Position numbers and translations under genes: made by a program | Shown: positions 1-8,806 of the stretch, piece after piece | How positions within the stretch are numbered: the first letter of the stretch is position 1 | Layout of the letters: each line of letters opens with the position of its first letter | NCBI GenBank assembly: GCA_002496565.1 | Contig: DAKJ01000018.1 | Location: 637,579 to 701,578, forward strand | DNA length: 64,000 nucleotides | Direction: 5' to 3' | Origin: Methanosarcina sp. UBA289 | GTDB taxonomy: Archaea; Halobacteriota; Methanosarcinia; Methanosarcinales; Methanosarcinaceae | The notes under the pieces: generated by a model | The model's input: only the letters and a program-made list of their open reading frames with translations | Database searches by the model: none | Told to the model about the DNA's origin: nothing

Positions 1-63
1 TAAAAGAGTAAAAAAGAACGGAACCGACACGGATATTATCAAATGCTAGGTGCAGGAAACAAT

Positions 64-1203
64 ATGCAATACGATTTCTATAAAAGTCCCCTTTTCAGAG
101 TTTATGCTGAGATCGAAGATGGACAGATGAAGATGAAAACCAGCGGGGCTGCGTCCATCCTTGTGAGAAAAACTCTTGAGAAAAACCTAACAATTTTTGA
201 AGGCGAAAAGCCTGCAAAAGTCGAGGCTGACCAACTCATCTGTTCAACCTGGATGCCTCCTGTGCCAAGCTTGGGTTTTGACCGCCTGGTAAAAAGCCAG
301 ATTTATTCTATTCTAGGAAAAATGATTCCTGACCAGGTAACAATTTCCATTACTGAAGAGTGCCCGAATAACTGTATTCACTGCGCTTTGCCTGACACGA
401 AAAATCGGGAAAAGCTTGACCCTGAAATCGTAAAATCTACAATTGACCAGGTGCTCGAAATGGGCACGACTTTCGTGATCTTTGACGGGGGCGAACCCCT
501 GACCTATCCTGGCCTTGAAGACCTGATAAGATATGTAGACCCTGAAAAAGCCATTACAGGCATGTTCACCTCTGGGGTAGGACTGACCGAAGAAAGAGCC
601 CGCCACCTGAAAGAAGCAGGCCTTCATTCCCTTACTGTTAGTTTTGACAGCGCGTATGAGGATAAACACGATCACGTAAGGGGCAGAAAAGGAGTTTTTA
701 AAAGCGCCGTTGAAGCCGTCAAAAATGGAATTAAGGCAGGACTGCTTGTAAACATATATGTGGTGCTTTCCAGGGACAATGTGAACGAGCTTGAAGAACT
801 GTATGCGCTTGCATCGGAGCTTGGAGTCCATGAACTCTCCTTCTACGAAATAGTTCCTACGGGCAGGTGGATGGATCACGCCTCTGAAATCATGACTCCA
901 AAGGATCTGAGAAAATTTGAGAATTTCGTATCCGAAGCCAGGGAGAAAGAAGGTCCCAGAATTTTTCCTATCCCGCAGGTCATGAAAACTACAGGCTGCA
1001 TGGCCGGCCGGAAGTGGCTCCATATTACCCCGGAAGGGAATATTCTTCCCTGTGCCTGTATCCCGATCCCCTATGGAAATGTTCATAGAGACAGGATAAA
1101 GGATGTGTGGAAAAAGATCAGGGAAGACCCTGCATATAATGCAAAGTGCTGCCTTATGAGAAATCCCGAGTTCAGGGAGAAATACCTGAAAATTTCAGAA
1201 TAA
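64..1203 (+). CDS. Radical SAM/SPASM-type protein
   Basis: The protein carries a radical SAM CxxxCxxC motif (C100, C104, C107, read as CPNNCIHC) followed by an FDGGEP segment typical of the SAM-binding region. The C-terminal third has more cysteines in the settings GCMAG, LPCACIP and KCCLM, as in SPASM or twitch domains that bind auxiliary Fe-S clusters. Such enzymes cut S-adenosylmethionine reductively to start radical chemistry, often on peptides or cofactors; the substrate here is not visible. An in-frame ATG lies at 43, but the ATG at 64 has an upstream AGGTG and gives a family-like N-terminus. The window edge hides what lies upstream. Family sure, function open. Confidence 0.88.
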   Translation: MQYDFYKSPLFRVYAEIEDGQMKMKTSGAASILVRKTLEKNLTIFEGEKPAKVEADQLICSTWMPPVPSLGFDRLVKSQIYSILGKMIPDQVTISITEECPNNCIHCALPDTKNREKLDPEIVKSTIDQVLEMGTTFVIFDGGEPLTYPGLEDLIRYVDPEKAITGMFTSGVGLTEERARHLKEAGLHSLTVSFDSAYEDKHDHVRGRKGVFKSAVEAVKNGIKAGLLVNIYVVLSRDNVNELEELYALASELGVHELSFYEIVPTGRWMDHASEIMTPKDLRKFENFVSEAREKEGPRIFPIPQVMKTTGCMAGRKWLHITPEGNILPCACIPIPYGNVHRDRIKDVWKKIREDPAYNAKCCLMRNPEFREKYLKISE

Positions 1204-1667
1204 ACCAAGAACAAGTGAAGGTTTTAAGGTAATTTGGGGCAGTGTCCACGTACCAAAGACCTGTAATTGTATTAACTTCAAAAATAGGCCTGAACTTCAT
1301 TGAAATGAAATTAACAAATCGATCGTATTCTGCTACTGTGAGAACCTTGGTTCCATCAAAGGTTACAAGTCCATTATTCATGAACAGCTCATACGAACCA
1401 AATATGTTAGGGTTCATATTTAAGGATGAATTTCATAAAAATTGACCGAAAAGTCAGTGATTTTTTGGTTAAAACCCGAACTTTGTATATCAAAAAGTTC
1501 GGATTTTAAGTATCTTGTAAAATCAAATTTTTAGTGATGATTATTGTGTTAATTATCTTGTTTTATTTAGAATTAGAGTGAAATCAAAGGTTTTTAAAGT
1601 TGTTATCACATCTAAGTATTAAAAGAATACGCTGATTTTTTAAGTAATCTCTTAAATATAAACTATA
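1204..1667. other. Intergenic stretch with one hairpin
   Basis: No convincing gene. Short overlapping open frames on both strands (1172-1445) have no ribosome binding site or recognisable family. The only clear structure is the hairpin at 1471-1507. Base composition falls sharply towards AT after about 1440, continuing into the next two genes. Confidence 0.5.
1471..1507. terminator. Hairpin, possible terminator
   Basis: AAAACCCGAACTTT (1471-1484) is complementary to AAAGTTCGGATTTT (1494-1507) at 13 of 14 positions, with a 9-base loop and A/T-rich flanks. It lies between the radical SAM gene and the next plus-strand gene, so it could stop transcription or be a relic of a small element. Confidence 0.4.
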
Positions 1668-2147
1668 ATGACAGAAAATACATTACTGCATTTTATAGGT
1701 ATTTTAACATCTTTAGTAGGATTAAGTCTTTCATTTTATTTTGGTAGATCAACTAAGCGCATTCTTATAGAGGATATTTGCCATTTTAATGGCAAAAAAC
1801 AAACAGATGAGTTTGATGTTCCTGTTAAATCCATTCTGAAGGTAAAATTGAGAGGTAAACGAAAACAAAAAGTTCGATTTACATTATTTAAAGTGAAAGT
1901 TACTCAATGGAGGGGAGGAGGGCAATATAGAGAGGTCACAACCATAAAAGAAAACATGAAGGGTAATAGTAAGTGTGAATTCGATTTAGAAGGTGATTTA
2001 AAGTATCATTTTGTTGTTCAGCCTGATCCTTATGTACCTATTACAGCTGAATTTAGTGTGATTGAATACAGATTCCATTCGGATCGAATTTTTCAGTTTG
2101 GCTTAGCTTTATTCACATCGGGACTTGTGATTTATTTTGCAAAATAG
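1668..2147 (+). CDS. Unrecognised protein with two terminal membrane segments
   Basis: I do not recognise a family. The 159-residue protein has a hydrophobic segment at about residues 7-25 followed by RSTKR, a basic, probably soluble middle region (KVKLRGKRKQKV) and a second hydrophobic segment at the extreme C-terminus (about 141-157). This suggests a membrane-anchored protein with both ends in the membrane. The gene is clearly AT-richer than mtd or serB and sits alone, with a similarly AT-rich membrane protein gene next to it. A TATA-like TATTAAAAG at about 1617-1625 is a plausible promoter. It may be strain-specific or acquired. Confidence 0.6.
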   Translation: MTENTLLHFIGILTSLVGLSLSFYFGRSTKRILIEDICHFNGKKQTDEFDVPVKSILKVKLRGKRKQKVRFTLFKVKVTQWRGGGQYREVTTIKENMKGNSKCEFDLEGDLKYHFVVQPDPYVPITAEFSVIEYRFHSDRIFQFGLALFTSGLVIYFAK

Positions 2148-2476
2148 AAGGGTTTTTTAAAGGTCTATAGAGTTCAAAATCAGTTAAAAATTCATTATGT
2201 TCAGATAATTGCTTCTTTTTTCTGTTCTCCCTTTAATTCTATTTTTTACCATATTTATTAAGAATATTTTCTAATTCAGATTTAATATCTGTCATGAAAA
2301 TCACCTGATAAAAAAGCGTTCAGTATAAAAACGCAAACTTTTTTTCCAGGCTGTTTCATATCCTACTTTTATTCATAAAAACAATAATTTGAATGTGAAG
2401 CTGTTACCGGAAATAATTGCACGAAATTTTTATGGAAAGTGTGATAATACTCAGAATTTATGGGTCGTAGAGTAAC
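2148..2476. other. Intergenic stretch
   Basis: AT-rich spacer between the two unrecognised membrane protein genes. No gene, hairpin or repeat stands out. Confidence 0.4.
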
Positions 2477-3520
2477 TTGGGAAGTAACAAAAAACCGCTT
2501 GAAAAAAGGCAGCAATTTTTCAAAACAAGATATGAACAGAAAGTACAGTTACTTGAAAAAGAACTTGAGAAAAGAGAACGTTTAATTCAAACATATCTCA
2601 TTGTTTTTGGTTTGTATTTAGCTTATGATAAATCTCCCTCACTTCAAGTGACCGCTATGAGGCAGTTCTTAGGGTTCATATTTTTTGCTTTGATGTATTA
2701 TACTGGCCTCACAAAATATACATATTATATGAAGAGTCGCCCAGAAAAACTTCTTTTCTATCTTATAAACGTATCATCGTTTTTTTGTTCACTGATTTTC
2801 AGTTGTACTTTGATTGATTACATTTATCAAATCGGTACTAATGGTCTTGGACTTCCATTGCCGAAGACATTTGTAGTTTTTGCACTAATTTGCATAACTT
2901 GGTTGCCATTGTATCTCTCAAGCGATCTTCAGATTCAATTCCCTGAAACTTTGCTGATAGAAGAATCGAGAATAATATATAATAATTATATTTCAAATGC
3001 CAAAAAGATTTTTAATTTTTTACTTTATTTGATATTAATTTTAATTTTTTCAACCATAGCCTATATAATTTTACTTGTAGCGTTAAACATAATAGGTGAG
3101 AGTTCAAATTTAAGTTTATTTAAGCTTATAATGTTATTATTTGCATTTTTTTTAAATTCAGTATTGTTGTCTAAAATTATATCAATCAGGTCTAATTGGC
3201 CCGGTCTAACATTTTCAATATCTGATAATGATCTTACGTTTTTTAAATATGATCACATTGTTTTTTGGAGAAAGATATTCAAAAAAGGTTTTCCGTACAT
3301 CCTATTGTGCACTTTTTTAATTGTTTTCTTTATTAATACATCATCTACCATGATTTACACTGCTTATATGCAGTATCAATCTCAATTCTTTACTAATCAA
3401 CAAAAAGCAATAATTTTTATTTTATATGCTATGATTGGCAGTGCACTTCATTTCGAAATATTGTTTTCTCTATCCCCACAGGTAGTTAATATTTTGCGAA
3501 CCGAGCATTGGATAGATTAA
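2477..3520 (+). CDS. Unrecognised polytopic membrane protein
   Basis: The first 40 residues are charged and probably coiled coil (KVQLLEKELEKRERL). About eight hydrophobic segments follow from roughly residue 41 to 335. No family was recognised. The start is a TTG at 2477: an in-frame stop lies three codons upstream and the next candidate start (an ATG) would remove the charged region. There is no strong ribosome binding site, so the start is uncertain. The gene is very AT-rich and shares this with the gene at 1668, which suggests that both arrived together. A role in sensing or defence cannot be shown from the sequence. Confidence 0.6.
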   Translation: MGSNKKPLEKRQQFFKTRYEQKVQLLEKELEKRERLIQTYLIVFGLYLAYDKSPSLQVTAMRQFLGFIFFALMYYTGLTKYTYYMKSRPEKLLFYLINVSSFFCSLIFSCTLIDYIYQIGTNGLGLPLPKTFVVFALICITWLPLYLSSDLQIQFPETLLIEESRIIYNNYISNAKKIFNFLLYLILILIFSTIAYIILLVALNIIGESSNLSLFKLIMLLFAFFLNSVLLSKIISIRSNWPGLTFSISDNDLTFFKYDHIVFWRKIFKKGFPYILLCTFLIVFFINTSSTMIYTAYMQYQSQFFTNQQKAIIFILYAMIGSALHFEILFSLSPQVVNILRTEHWID

Positions 3521-4481
3521 ACTTCAAATTCTATTTCCTCTAAAAACTGGATGGAATAAGGGGAGTTACCGTAACACTTCGTTCACTTAGAACTTCAATT
3601 CAGAAGCCTGAATAACGGAACTTATTAATTATTTTTTTAGCAAACGTTTTGAAAATTTTGTTCTGAGCATACAACCTATAAATCGTTATCCGTACACGTA
3701 ATGAAATATTGGGTATGTTTTTCATAAGATTTTTGTATTTAATGATGGGTTAATCGAAGGAAATAAGCATATTCCTATATGATTTGAAACAATTGAGAAA
3801 ACAAACACACAGGCAATTGTAGAAAAATCAGCCCGAAATTGGCAATTTTCATTATAATAATCAGAAGATAAAACCAAAATAACATTTTTTGTACTACAGC
3901 TTTTAGCAAAGTTCTGTCAGTTATGCATACTAGAGGTATTTTGTAATTTTTCAAAATCTGAAACTTTTAGAGCTGATCCCAAAACTCAAAATCGCGTATC
4001 TTAATCCTGTATTCCTAATAATAAATCAAGTTTCTGATCATGAAAACAACCCTGAAAATTTTTGATGATTAAGAACTAAATGGCTTTTGGGATAGGCTCT
4101 TAGAATATCCATAGGTTTCACCATGAAACCTATGAAAACTAGAAAGTAAATTTACAGAAGAATCAGTACATTACCGCATAGTGTATATTGAAAAATTATA
4201 GCAGGTCACCACTTTTCGGATAGGCTCTAAGTTACAATTCTGCTTATTCAATTTTCTAGTTTTATTGCTTTGATTTTTTGAAAAAATAAGAGCGGTAAGC
4301 TAACAAAGCTTAAGTTAACAGTAATACAGAGCAATAGAATATAGAACAGCCAATCAGACAAAAACAGAATGAGTAACAGTATAGAATGGGCTGAAATGAA
4401 CCGAAAAATTGGGATGCAGGTTGAAATATACCTGCAACGGAAATTGAAGCCTTTCAGCTAAATTTTTGTTTGTGAGATGAA
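3521..4481. other. Long gene-free stretch with MITE-like repeats
   Basis: No gene is supported in these 960 bases. The stretch contains an inverted-repeat pair (3970-3985 and 4085-4100) and a third copy of the same terminus at 4213-4228, described separately. The rest is AT-rich without long open frames. Confidence 0.5.
3970..4100. repeat. MITE-like element with 16-bp inverted termini
   Basis: AGAGCTGATCCCAAAA (3970-3985) and TTTTGGGATAGGCTCT (4085-4100) are inverted copies matching at 14 of 16 positions and bound a 131-bp piece with no coding capacity. A further right-type end, TTTTCGGATAGGCTCT, lies at 4213-4228 (15 of 16 matches to the right end). Ends of the form GAGCCTATCC-AAAA resemble termini of insertion sequences, so this may be a non-autonomous element moved by a transposase encoded elsewhere. 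No transposase is present here. Confidence 0.5.
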
Positions 4482-5339
4482 TCAGACTAAACCCGACCTC
4501 TGAAGAGTCATCAGGTCTTCTGTTGTGAGTTTTGCTCCGCCCTTGAACTTTTCGAAGATGGACTTGGCATCTTTCTGAAGCTCGGACTTGACAACGCGGG
4601 ATTTTCCTTCTTTGTCTTTCTTCTTGAGTTTGAAGATTTCTTTGTCAAGGTCCCGGATTTCTTTCTGGGCATTGATGAAAGCTTTGTGCTGTTCGTCAGC
4701 TGCTTCCTGGGCTTTTACAAATTCCCTGTGGGCAATGTCAGACTCTGCCCTGGTTCTGTCAGCCTCTTTGAAAGCGGTAATCATTTTCTCATGATATTCC
4801 TGAGCCTGTCTGGCATATTCGGCCAGCTCGTTGTGGAATTCTGAGGCTTCATCTCGGATTTTCTGGGCTTCGTCCAGAAGATCCTTCAGTTCGGAGTTAC
4901 TCTCGAGCTGGACTTTTTTGACCTGATACTGTTTTTGAAGCTGAGTGATCTTCCCAACGAGTTCCCTTTCCTTGCTTGTGCTCAGAACCTCAGTCTGCTG
5001 GGCAAATTCAAGGCGATCAATATCTTTTCTCAGAGCTTTTATTGAAGGGCCACCCAGATTGCTCTGCTTCCTGATGGAATCGGCCTTTGCAAAGAGCTCG
5101 TTTGCCTTGGCATTGGTGTCATCGCGCTTATTCTTATATTCGCTGACCTTCTCATTAATTTCGTCCCTGAGAACTTTTAATTCCTGGGCTTCGTTGATAA
5201 GGTCTTTCGTCTTCTTGTTCAGGTCGTTACGCTTTGCAGCTAGGGCACTGGCCTCTGCGTTTAAAGCATTCCTTTTTTCCTTAGCTTCTTCAGAAATGTC
5301 CTTCAAATCTGATCTTTTTTTCTGCAGTTCCTTTAGCAT
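4482..5339 (-). CDS. Archaeal coiled-coil protein (COG1340-like)
   Basis: Nearly the whole 285-residue protein is charged heptad-like sequence rich in Lys, Glu, Ala and Leu, predicting one long coiled coil without a membrane segment. It matches the uncharacterised archaeal coiled-coil group COG1340 in length and character. The C-terminus (about 255-285, FEKFKGGAKLTTEDLMTLQ) looks like a short globular tail. It starts 49 bases downstream of the serB stop on the same strand, and GGAGGC about ten bases before the ATG serves as ribosome binding site, so the two are probably co-transcribed. A structural or chromosome-associated role has been suggested for related proteins, but nothing here proves one. 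Confidence 0.85.
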   Translation of the reverse strand: MLKELQKKRSDLKDISEEAKEKRNALNAEASALAAKRNDLNKKTKDLINEAQELKVLRDEINEKVSEYKNKRDDTNAKANELFAKADSIRKQSNLGGPSIKALRKDIDRLEFAQQTEVLSTSKERELVGKITQLQKQYQVKKVQLESNSELKDLLDEAQKIRDEASEFHNELAEYARQAQEYHEKMITAFKEADRTRAESDIAHREFVKAQEAADEQHKAFINAQKEIRDLDKEIFKLKKKDKEGKSRVVKSELQKDAKSIFEKFKGGAKLTTEDLMTLQRSGLV

Positions 5340-5388
5340 CTCTTATTGAGCCTCCCGATCCAGCAAAAAAGCTGGCATTTTAGTAGTT

Positions 5389-6093
5389 CTATTGTTCGAT
5401 GTCGACATGCTGTGCCTGATTACAACATTGATAAGAAAGAGATTCAAGAACAGGGATAACGGCTCTAAGGTCTTTTTTTGTTATGACCACGTCCGCATAT
5501 TCCCTTAGGATGGGCTTGGGATTGAAAGCTATGGCAAAACCTGCTCTCTCAAAGACACAGGCATCGTTTGCGCCGTCCCCAACAACTACACATTGCTCTG
5601 GCCGAACCCCGTTGAGCTGGGTAAGTTCTTCGAACGCCTTTGCTTTGGAGTCGCTTTGTGTGATTGGGCCTACAACTTTGCCTGTAAGGCAGCCGTCTTC
5701 CACAAGCAGTTCGTTGGAAACAATGAAATCAATGCCAAGCGCTTTGCCTATTGTATCGGCAGAGATTGTAAATCCGCCAGAAATCATTGCAGTTTTATAG
5801 CCCCTACTTTTGACATAGAGGATAAGTTCTGCCGCTCCCGGCATCAAATCGATCTTGTTTACCGCATCAAGGGCAGTTTCGAAGGGAAGTCCCTTAAGAA
5901 GCTTGACCCTTTCAATAAGCGCTTGCTCAAAATCAAAGTCTCCATACATCGCTTTCTTCGTAATCTCCTCAACTTTGCTTACAACACCTGCAGCCCTGGC
6001 GAGCTCATCGATAGTCTCAGCGTCTATAAGGGTGCTATCCATATCAAAAACAATCATTTTGTTTCTAGTAAAATTATGTATAGGACAGTTCAC
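5389..6093 (-). CDS. serB: Phosphoserine phosphatase
   Basis: This HAD-superfamily enzyme removes phosphate from O-phospho-L-serine in the last step of serine synthesis. Visible motifs are DMDST (nucleophile D17, acid/base D19 in this numbering), ISGGFT for phosphate binding, and the metal-binding VGDGANDACVF near residue 195. At 234 residues it lacks the N-terminal ACT-type extension of some bacterial SerB proteins. A second possible start, M13, gives a sequence beginning MIVFDMDST, so the first 12 residues are uncertain; neither start has a clear ribosome binding site. It heads a two-gene unit with the coiled-coil gene. Confidence 0.93.
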   Translation of the reverse strand: MNCPIHNFTRNKMIVFDMDSTLIDAETIDELARAAGVVSKVEEITKKAMYGDFDFEQALIERVKLLKGLPFETALDAVNKIDLMPGAAELILYVKSRGYKTAMISGGFTISADTIGKALGIDFIVSNELLVEDGCLTGKVVGPITQSDSKAKAFEELTQLNGVRPEQCVVVGDGANDACVFERAGFAIAFNPKPILREYADVVITKKDLRAVIPVLESLSYQCCNQAQHVDIEQ

Positions 6094-6500
6094 TCAATCA
6101 AAACCTGGACCTGAATAACTATTAGATATAGCGGGATAATTTCCCGAAAAAGGGCATGCTGCTTGGTGTACCTTCTTCAGGGGTACCCCCCCGCAACTTA
6201 ATATAATACATTTGCCCTGACATTAAAAGCCCACCAACGGATAAAGTTTTCAAATTATAATACGAGTTCTGTGAAACAAGACCACAAAACAACAGCATTG
6301 ATGTCAACGTTTTTGAGTGAGATAAATCACATCCTTTTTAAGCTTTTCGGAGGGGGAGTGAAACATATTGAATAATAGTTATAGATATATCTAATATTTA
6401 TAAAATAAAGGTGATAAGGAAAGAGACTCGCCAAAAGGATTATAAACCCATTAGGAATTCCATTATTGAATAAATTGGTTAACAAAGGATTTAGAGAAAA
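6094..6500. other. Divergent control region of serB and mtd
   Basis: This 407-base gap separates divergent serB and mtd. The mtd side carries a clear TATA box (6397-6405). A 61-codon open frame on the minus strand (6122-6307) has no ribosome binding site or recognisable product and is not called a gene. Confidence 0.5.
6397..6405 (+). promoter_or_regulatory. TATA box for mtd
   Basis: TTTATAAAA fits the archaeal TATA consensus. Transcription would start about 25 bases downstream (near 6430), giving a leader of about 70 bases before the mtd ATG at 6501. Confidence 0.6.
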
Positions 6501-7331
6501 ATGGTCAACATAGGTTTTATAAAAATGGGCAACCTGGGAATGAGCCAGGTTATTAATTTGATCCAGGATGAAATTGCAGCCAGAGAAGGAATTACAGTAC
6601 GTGTATTTGGCACAGGTGCCAAGATGAGCCCTGCCGAGGCTGCAGATACTGAAAGTTTCAAGCAGTGGAATGCAGACTTCGTGATAATTATCAGCCCTAA
6701 CGCAGCAGCTCCAGGTCCCACAGCAGCTCGTGAGCTATGGAAGGGCGTTCCATGCATTGTAGTCTCAGATGGCCCAACAAAGAAAGAAGCCAGAGAAGCT
6801 CTTGAGCAGGAAGGCTTCGGATATATGATCCTCCCAGTAGATCCCCTCATTGGAGCCAAGAGAGAGTTTCTTGACCCCGTAGAGATGGCATCATTTAACT
6901 CCGATGCAATGAAAGTGTTATCTATTTGTGGTGTTGTTAGACTTATCCAGGAAGAGTTGGACAAGGTAACTGACCAGGTTGCTTCCGGAAGATCAGGAAA
7001 GGAACTGGAGCTTCCACATATTTTTGCAAAACCTGAAAAATGTGTAGAGCACGCAGGCTTCGCAAACCCTTACGCAAAAGCAAAGGCTCTTGCCGCCCTT
7101 CATATGGCTGAAAAAGTAGCACAGGTTAACTTCCCTGCATGTTTCATGTTAAAGGAAATCGACCAGGTATGCCTGACAGCTGCAGCTGGACACGAAATAA
7201 TGGGAGCTGCTGCACAGCTTGCAATACAGGCAAGAGAAATTGAGAAATCCAATGATACTGTATTCAGGCAGCCCCATGCAAAGAATGGTACTCTGCTGAA
7301 AAAGGTAAAATTATACCAGAAACCAGAGTAA
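6501..7331 (+). CDS. mtd: F420-dependent methylene-H4MPT dehydrogenase
   Basis: Mtd oxidises methylene-tetrahydromethanopterin (or tetrahydrosarcinapterin) to methenyl-H4MPT with coenzyme F420, and runs in reverse during CO2 reduction to methane. The sequence is recognisable end to end: N-terminal VNIGFIKMGNLGMSQV, the ISPNAAAPGP segment, PVDPLIGAKREFLDP in the middle and the FRQPHAKNGTLL C-terminus. The 276-residue length is typical of the family and no membrane segment is present, as expected for a cytoplasmic enzyme. It is monocistronic with its own TATA box. It is a core methanogenesis gene and the best evidence that the organism is a methanogen. Confidence 0.97.
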   Translation: MVNIGFIKMGNLGMSQVINLIQDEIAAREGITVRVFGTGAKMSPAEAADTESFKQWNADFVIIISPNAAAPGPTAARELWKGVPCIVVSDGPTKKEAREALEQEGFGYMILPVDPLIGAKREFLDPVEMASFNSDAMKVLSICGVVRLIQEELDKVTDQVASGRSGKELELPHIFAKPEKCVEHAGFANPYAKAKALAALHMAEKVAQVNFPACFMLKEIDQVCLTAAAGHEIMGAAAQLAIQAREIEKSNDTVFRQPHAKNGTLLKKVKLYQKPE

Positions 7332-7467
7332 ACCTTGGAAAACCTTAAGGTTTAAAACCGGAAGGTTAATTGGAGGAACAAAGAATATCCCTAGAAAATA
7401 AGCGGGAACAGATCCTCCAATAATCACTTTTTTAATTTATCATTATGAATATCAGGTCATTTTTTGT

Positions 7468-7893
7468 TTATTTTTTTGCATCTTCAACTTCTTCCAGTAC
7501 AGATGTATATTCCTGAAAAACAGAGTGGAGATCTATAGTAGCTAGTATATCCACGACCCCAAGAGCTGCAATAGCTTTCCCGTCTTTTGAGTGAATGGGA
7601 GCAACAACCACAGGTTTTCCACTGTACACACCTTCCGTAGGGACCTCGTGGATGACTTTGTTTGTTTTTAAGACTTCTTCGAGCACAGGCCCTGTGTAGT
7701 CTCTGTCAACGATTTGACCCTTTTCCAAGCGAAGTCCCTTCCGCTTGAGACTGCGAATGGTTGTAGGAAGTCCAATGACCGAGTGTACTGCGACTGCTAG
7801 TGCCTCAAGATCTTCGGGCCCTGAATCTTCTGAGATAGTTAGGGAAGTAATTTTTTCACCCCCGTAAATTACTTGAGACCGGGCAGGACACAA
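7468..7893 (-). CDS. DUF2111 family protein
   Basis: The sequence from about residue 20 onward (ISEDSGPEDLEALAVAVHSVIGLPTTIRS) matches the methanogen-specific DUF2111 family, whose function is unknown. The middle (PVVVAPIHSKDGKAIAALGVVDI) resembles a small sensor-like or roadblock/PAS-like fold, but this is only an impression. The start is unclear: the open frame begins with TTG at 7893, just after an in-frame stop. A strong GGGGGTGA followed five bases later by ATT ACT TCC (near 7855) suggests a shorter protein with a rare start or a damaged 5' end. It lies 79 bases downstream of the DUF166 gene on the same strand. Confidence 0.75.
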   Translation of the reverse strand: MCPARSQVIYGGEKITSLTISEDSGPEDLEALAVAVHSVIGLPTTIRSLKRKGLRLEKGQIVDRDYTGPVLEEVLKTNKVIHEVPTEGVYSGKPVVVAPIHSKDGKAIAALGVVDILATIDLHSVFQEYTSVLEEVEDAKK

Positions 7894-7972
7894 AGCAAGG
7901 GCTTCTCAGAAATGAAAAGCTGGATCCCACTTTCCGGCCATATTTAGAATATCTTTTTCAAAGAATATATAA

Positions 7973-8635
7973 TCACTCCTCATTTTCAAGGGCTTTTATA
8001 AACGCCTGTTTATGTAATTCCCCTGACTCGTGGATTCCCCCAAGGTCGCCGCGTGCCGCCCTACACGGATAATGCTGAATATACAGTCCGGCTCTGGGAG
8101 GTGCATCTTTTACCTGCATTCCAACAATTTCTTTTGCCATATGCCAGGTACTCCCACATGGAGCTCCTTTTATTACCTCCACGTTGGCAATTTTTCCATC
8201 TTTTGTCTTTATTCTCAAGATAGGAGACCCAAAGATATCCGTAAATGGTCTGTTGAAAGCATTGGGCTCAAGACTGCAGCATATCTCATCTACCTCGATA
8301 TCCATACCTGAAACTTCGGATAGCTTTTTGAGTTCGGAAACCGAAGCCCTGGATGGTCCCCCTGGAACTATAAGAGAGCGCACACCAGCTTCTGCCGCAA
8401 GCTTCGCAATTGCAGATGTCAGATCAGGATGTAAAGAGTAAGTAATTATAATTTCTGCAGAAAAAACATGCTTATCGAAATTAAGAGCTTCCAGAAACTC
8501 ATCAGGCTCTTCAATAAATACAGGTACGAACTCAGGCAAATCAGCAGTTACGATCGAAAAATTGCTGTGTTCCCTGACAGTCTCAATCAGACGGTGCCCG
8601 TATTTGCCCCGCGTAATAACTCCTATTACAGTCAT
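7973..8635 (-). CDS. DUF166 family protein
   Basis: The 220-residue protein matches the archaeal DUF166 family (VIGVITRGKYGHRLIETV at the N-terminus, IVPGGPSRASV in the middle, APCGSTWHMA and YPCRAARGDLGG near the C-terminus). Several cysteines (CC, PCGST, YPCRA) are in conserved-looking settings and might bind a metal or cluster. Members have been annotated as thymidylate synthase on old biochemical grounds, which is not secure. It is intriguing that the divergent neighbour is thymidylate kinase. It probably forms an operon with the DUF2111 gene downstream. Confidence 0.85.
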   Translation of the reverse strand: MTVIGVITRGKYGHRLIETVREHSNFSIVTADLPEFVPVFIEEPDEFLEALNFDKHVFSAEIIITYSLHPDLTSAIAKLAAEAGVRSLIVPGGPSRASVSELKKLSEVSGMDIEVDEICCSLEPNAFNRPFTDIFGSPILRIKTKDGKIANVEVIKGAPCGSTWHMAKEIVGMQVKDAPPRAGLYIQHYPCRAARGDLGGIHESGELHKQAFIKALENEE

Positions 8636-8753
8636 TACTCTAAGCTATTTTTAATATTGCATAAATAGATGCTTATTTTATCTGAAATCTGCCCTGACTC
8701 GCCAGCTATACAGGGAATTGGGATTTTACCATGAATCCAGAAAGCCTGTAGAG

Positions 8754-8761
8754 TATAAATA
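8754..8761 (+). promoter_or_regulatory. TATA box for tmk
   Basis: TATAAATA lies 46 bases before the tmk ATG in the divergent DUF166/tmk gap. Transcription from about 8785 would leave a leader of only about 20 bases. Confidence 0.55.
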
Positions 8762-8806
8762 CAGATAAAACATTTCACTAAAAATCTCTAAAAAAAGACG
8801 ATATTT

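Noticed and set aside
313..1086. Long minus-strand open frame (257 codons) opposite the radical SAM gene
   Set aside because: The plus-strand frame has clear radical SAM motifs; the antisense frame has no recognisable family and is a by-product of codon bias.
1172..1445. Overlapping short open frames on both strands after the radical SAM gene
   Set aside because: No ribosome binding site or family resemblance on either strand; one overlaps the end of the radical SAM gene.
4945..5349. Plus-strand frame opposite the coiled-coil gene
   Set aside because: Ser/Leu/Phe-rich sequence is the usual mirror of Lys/Glu/Ala-rich coiled-coil codons.
5593..6114. Plus-strand frame (173 codons) opposite serB
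   Set aside because: serB has all HAD motifs on the minus strand; the antisense frame matches nothing recognisable.
6122..6307. 61-codon minus-strand frame between serB and mtd
   Set aside because: No ribosome binding site, odd composition, and it lies in a promoter region.
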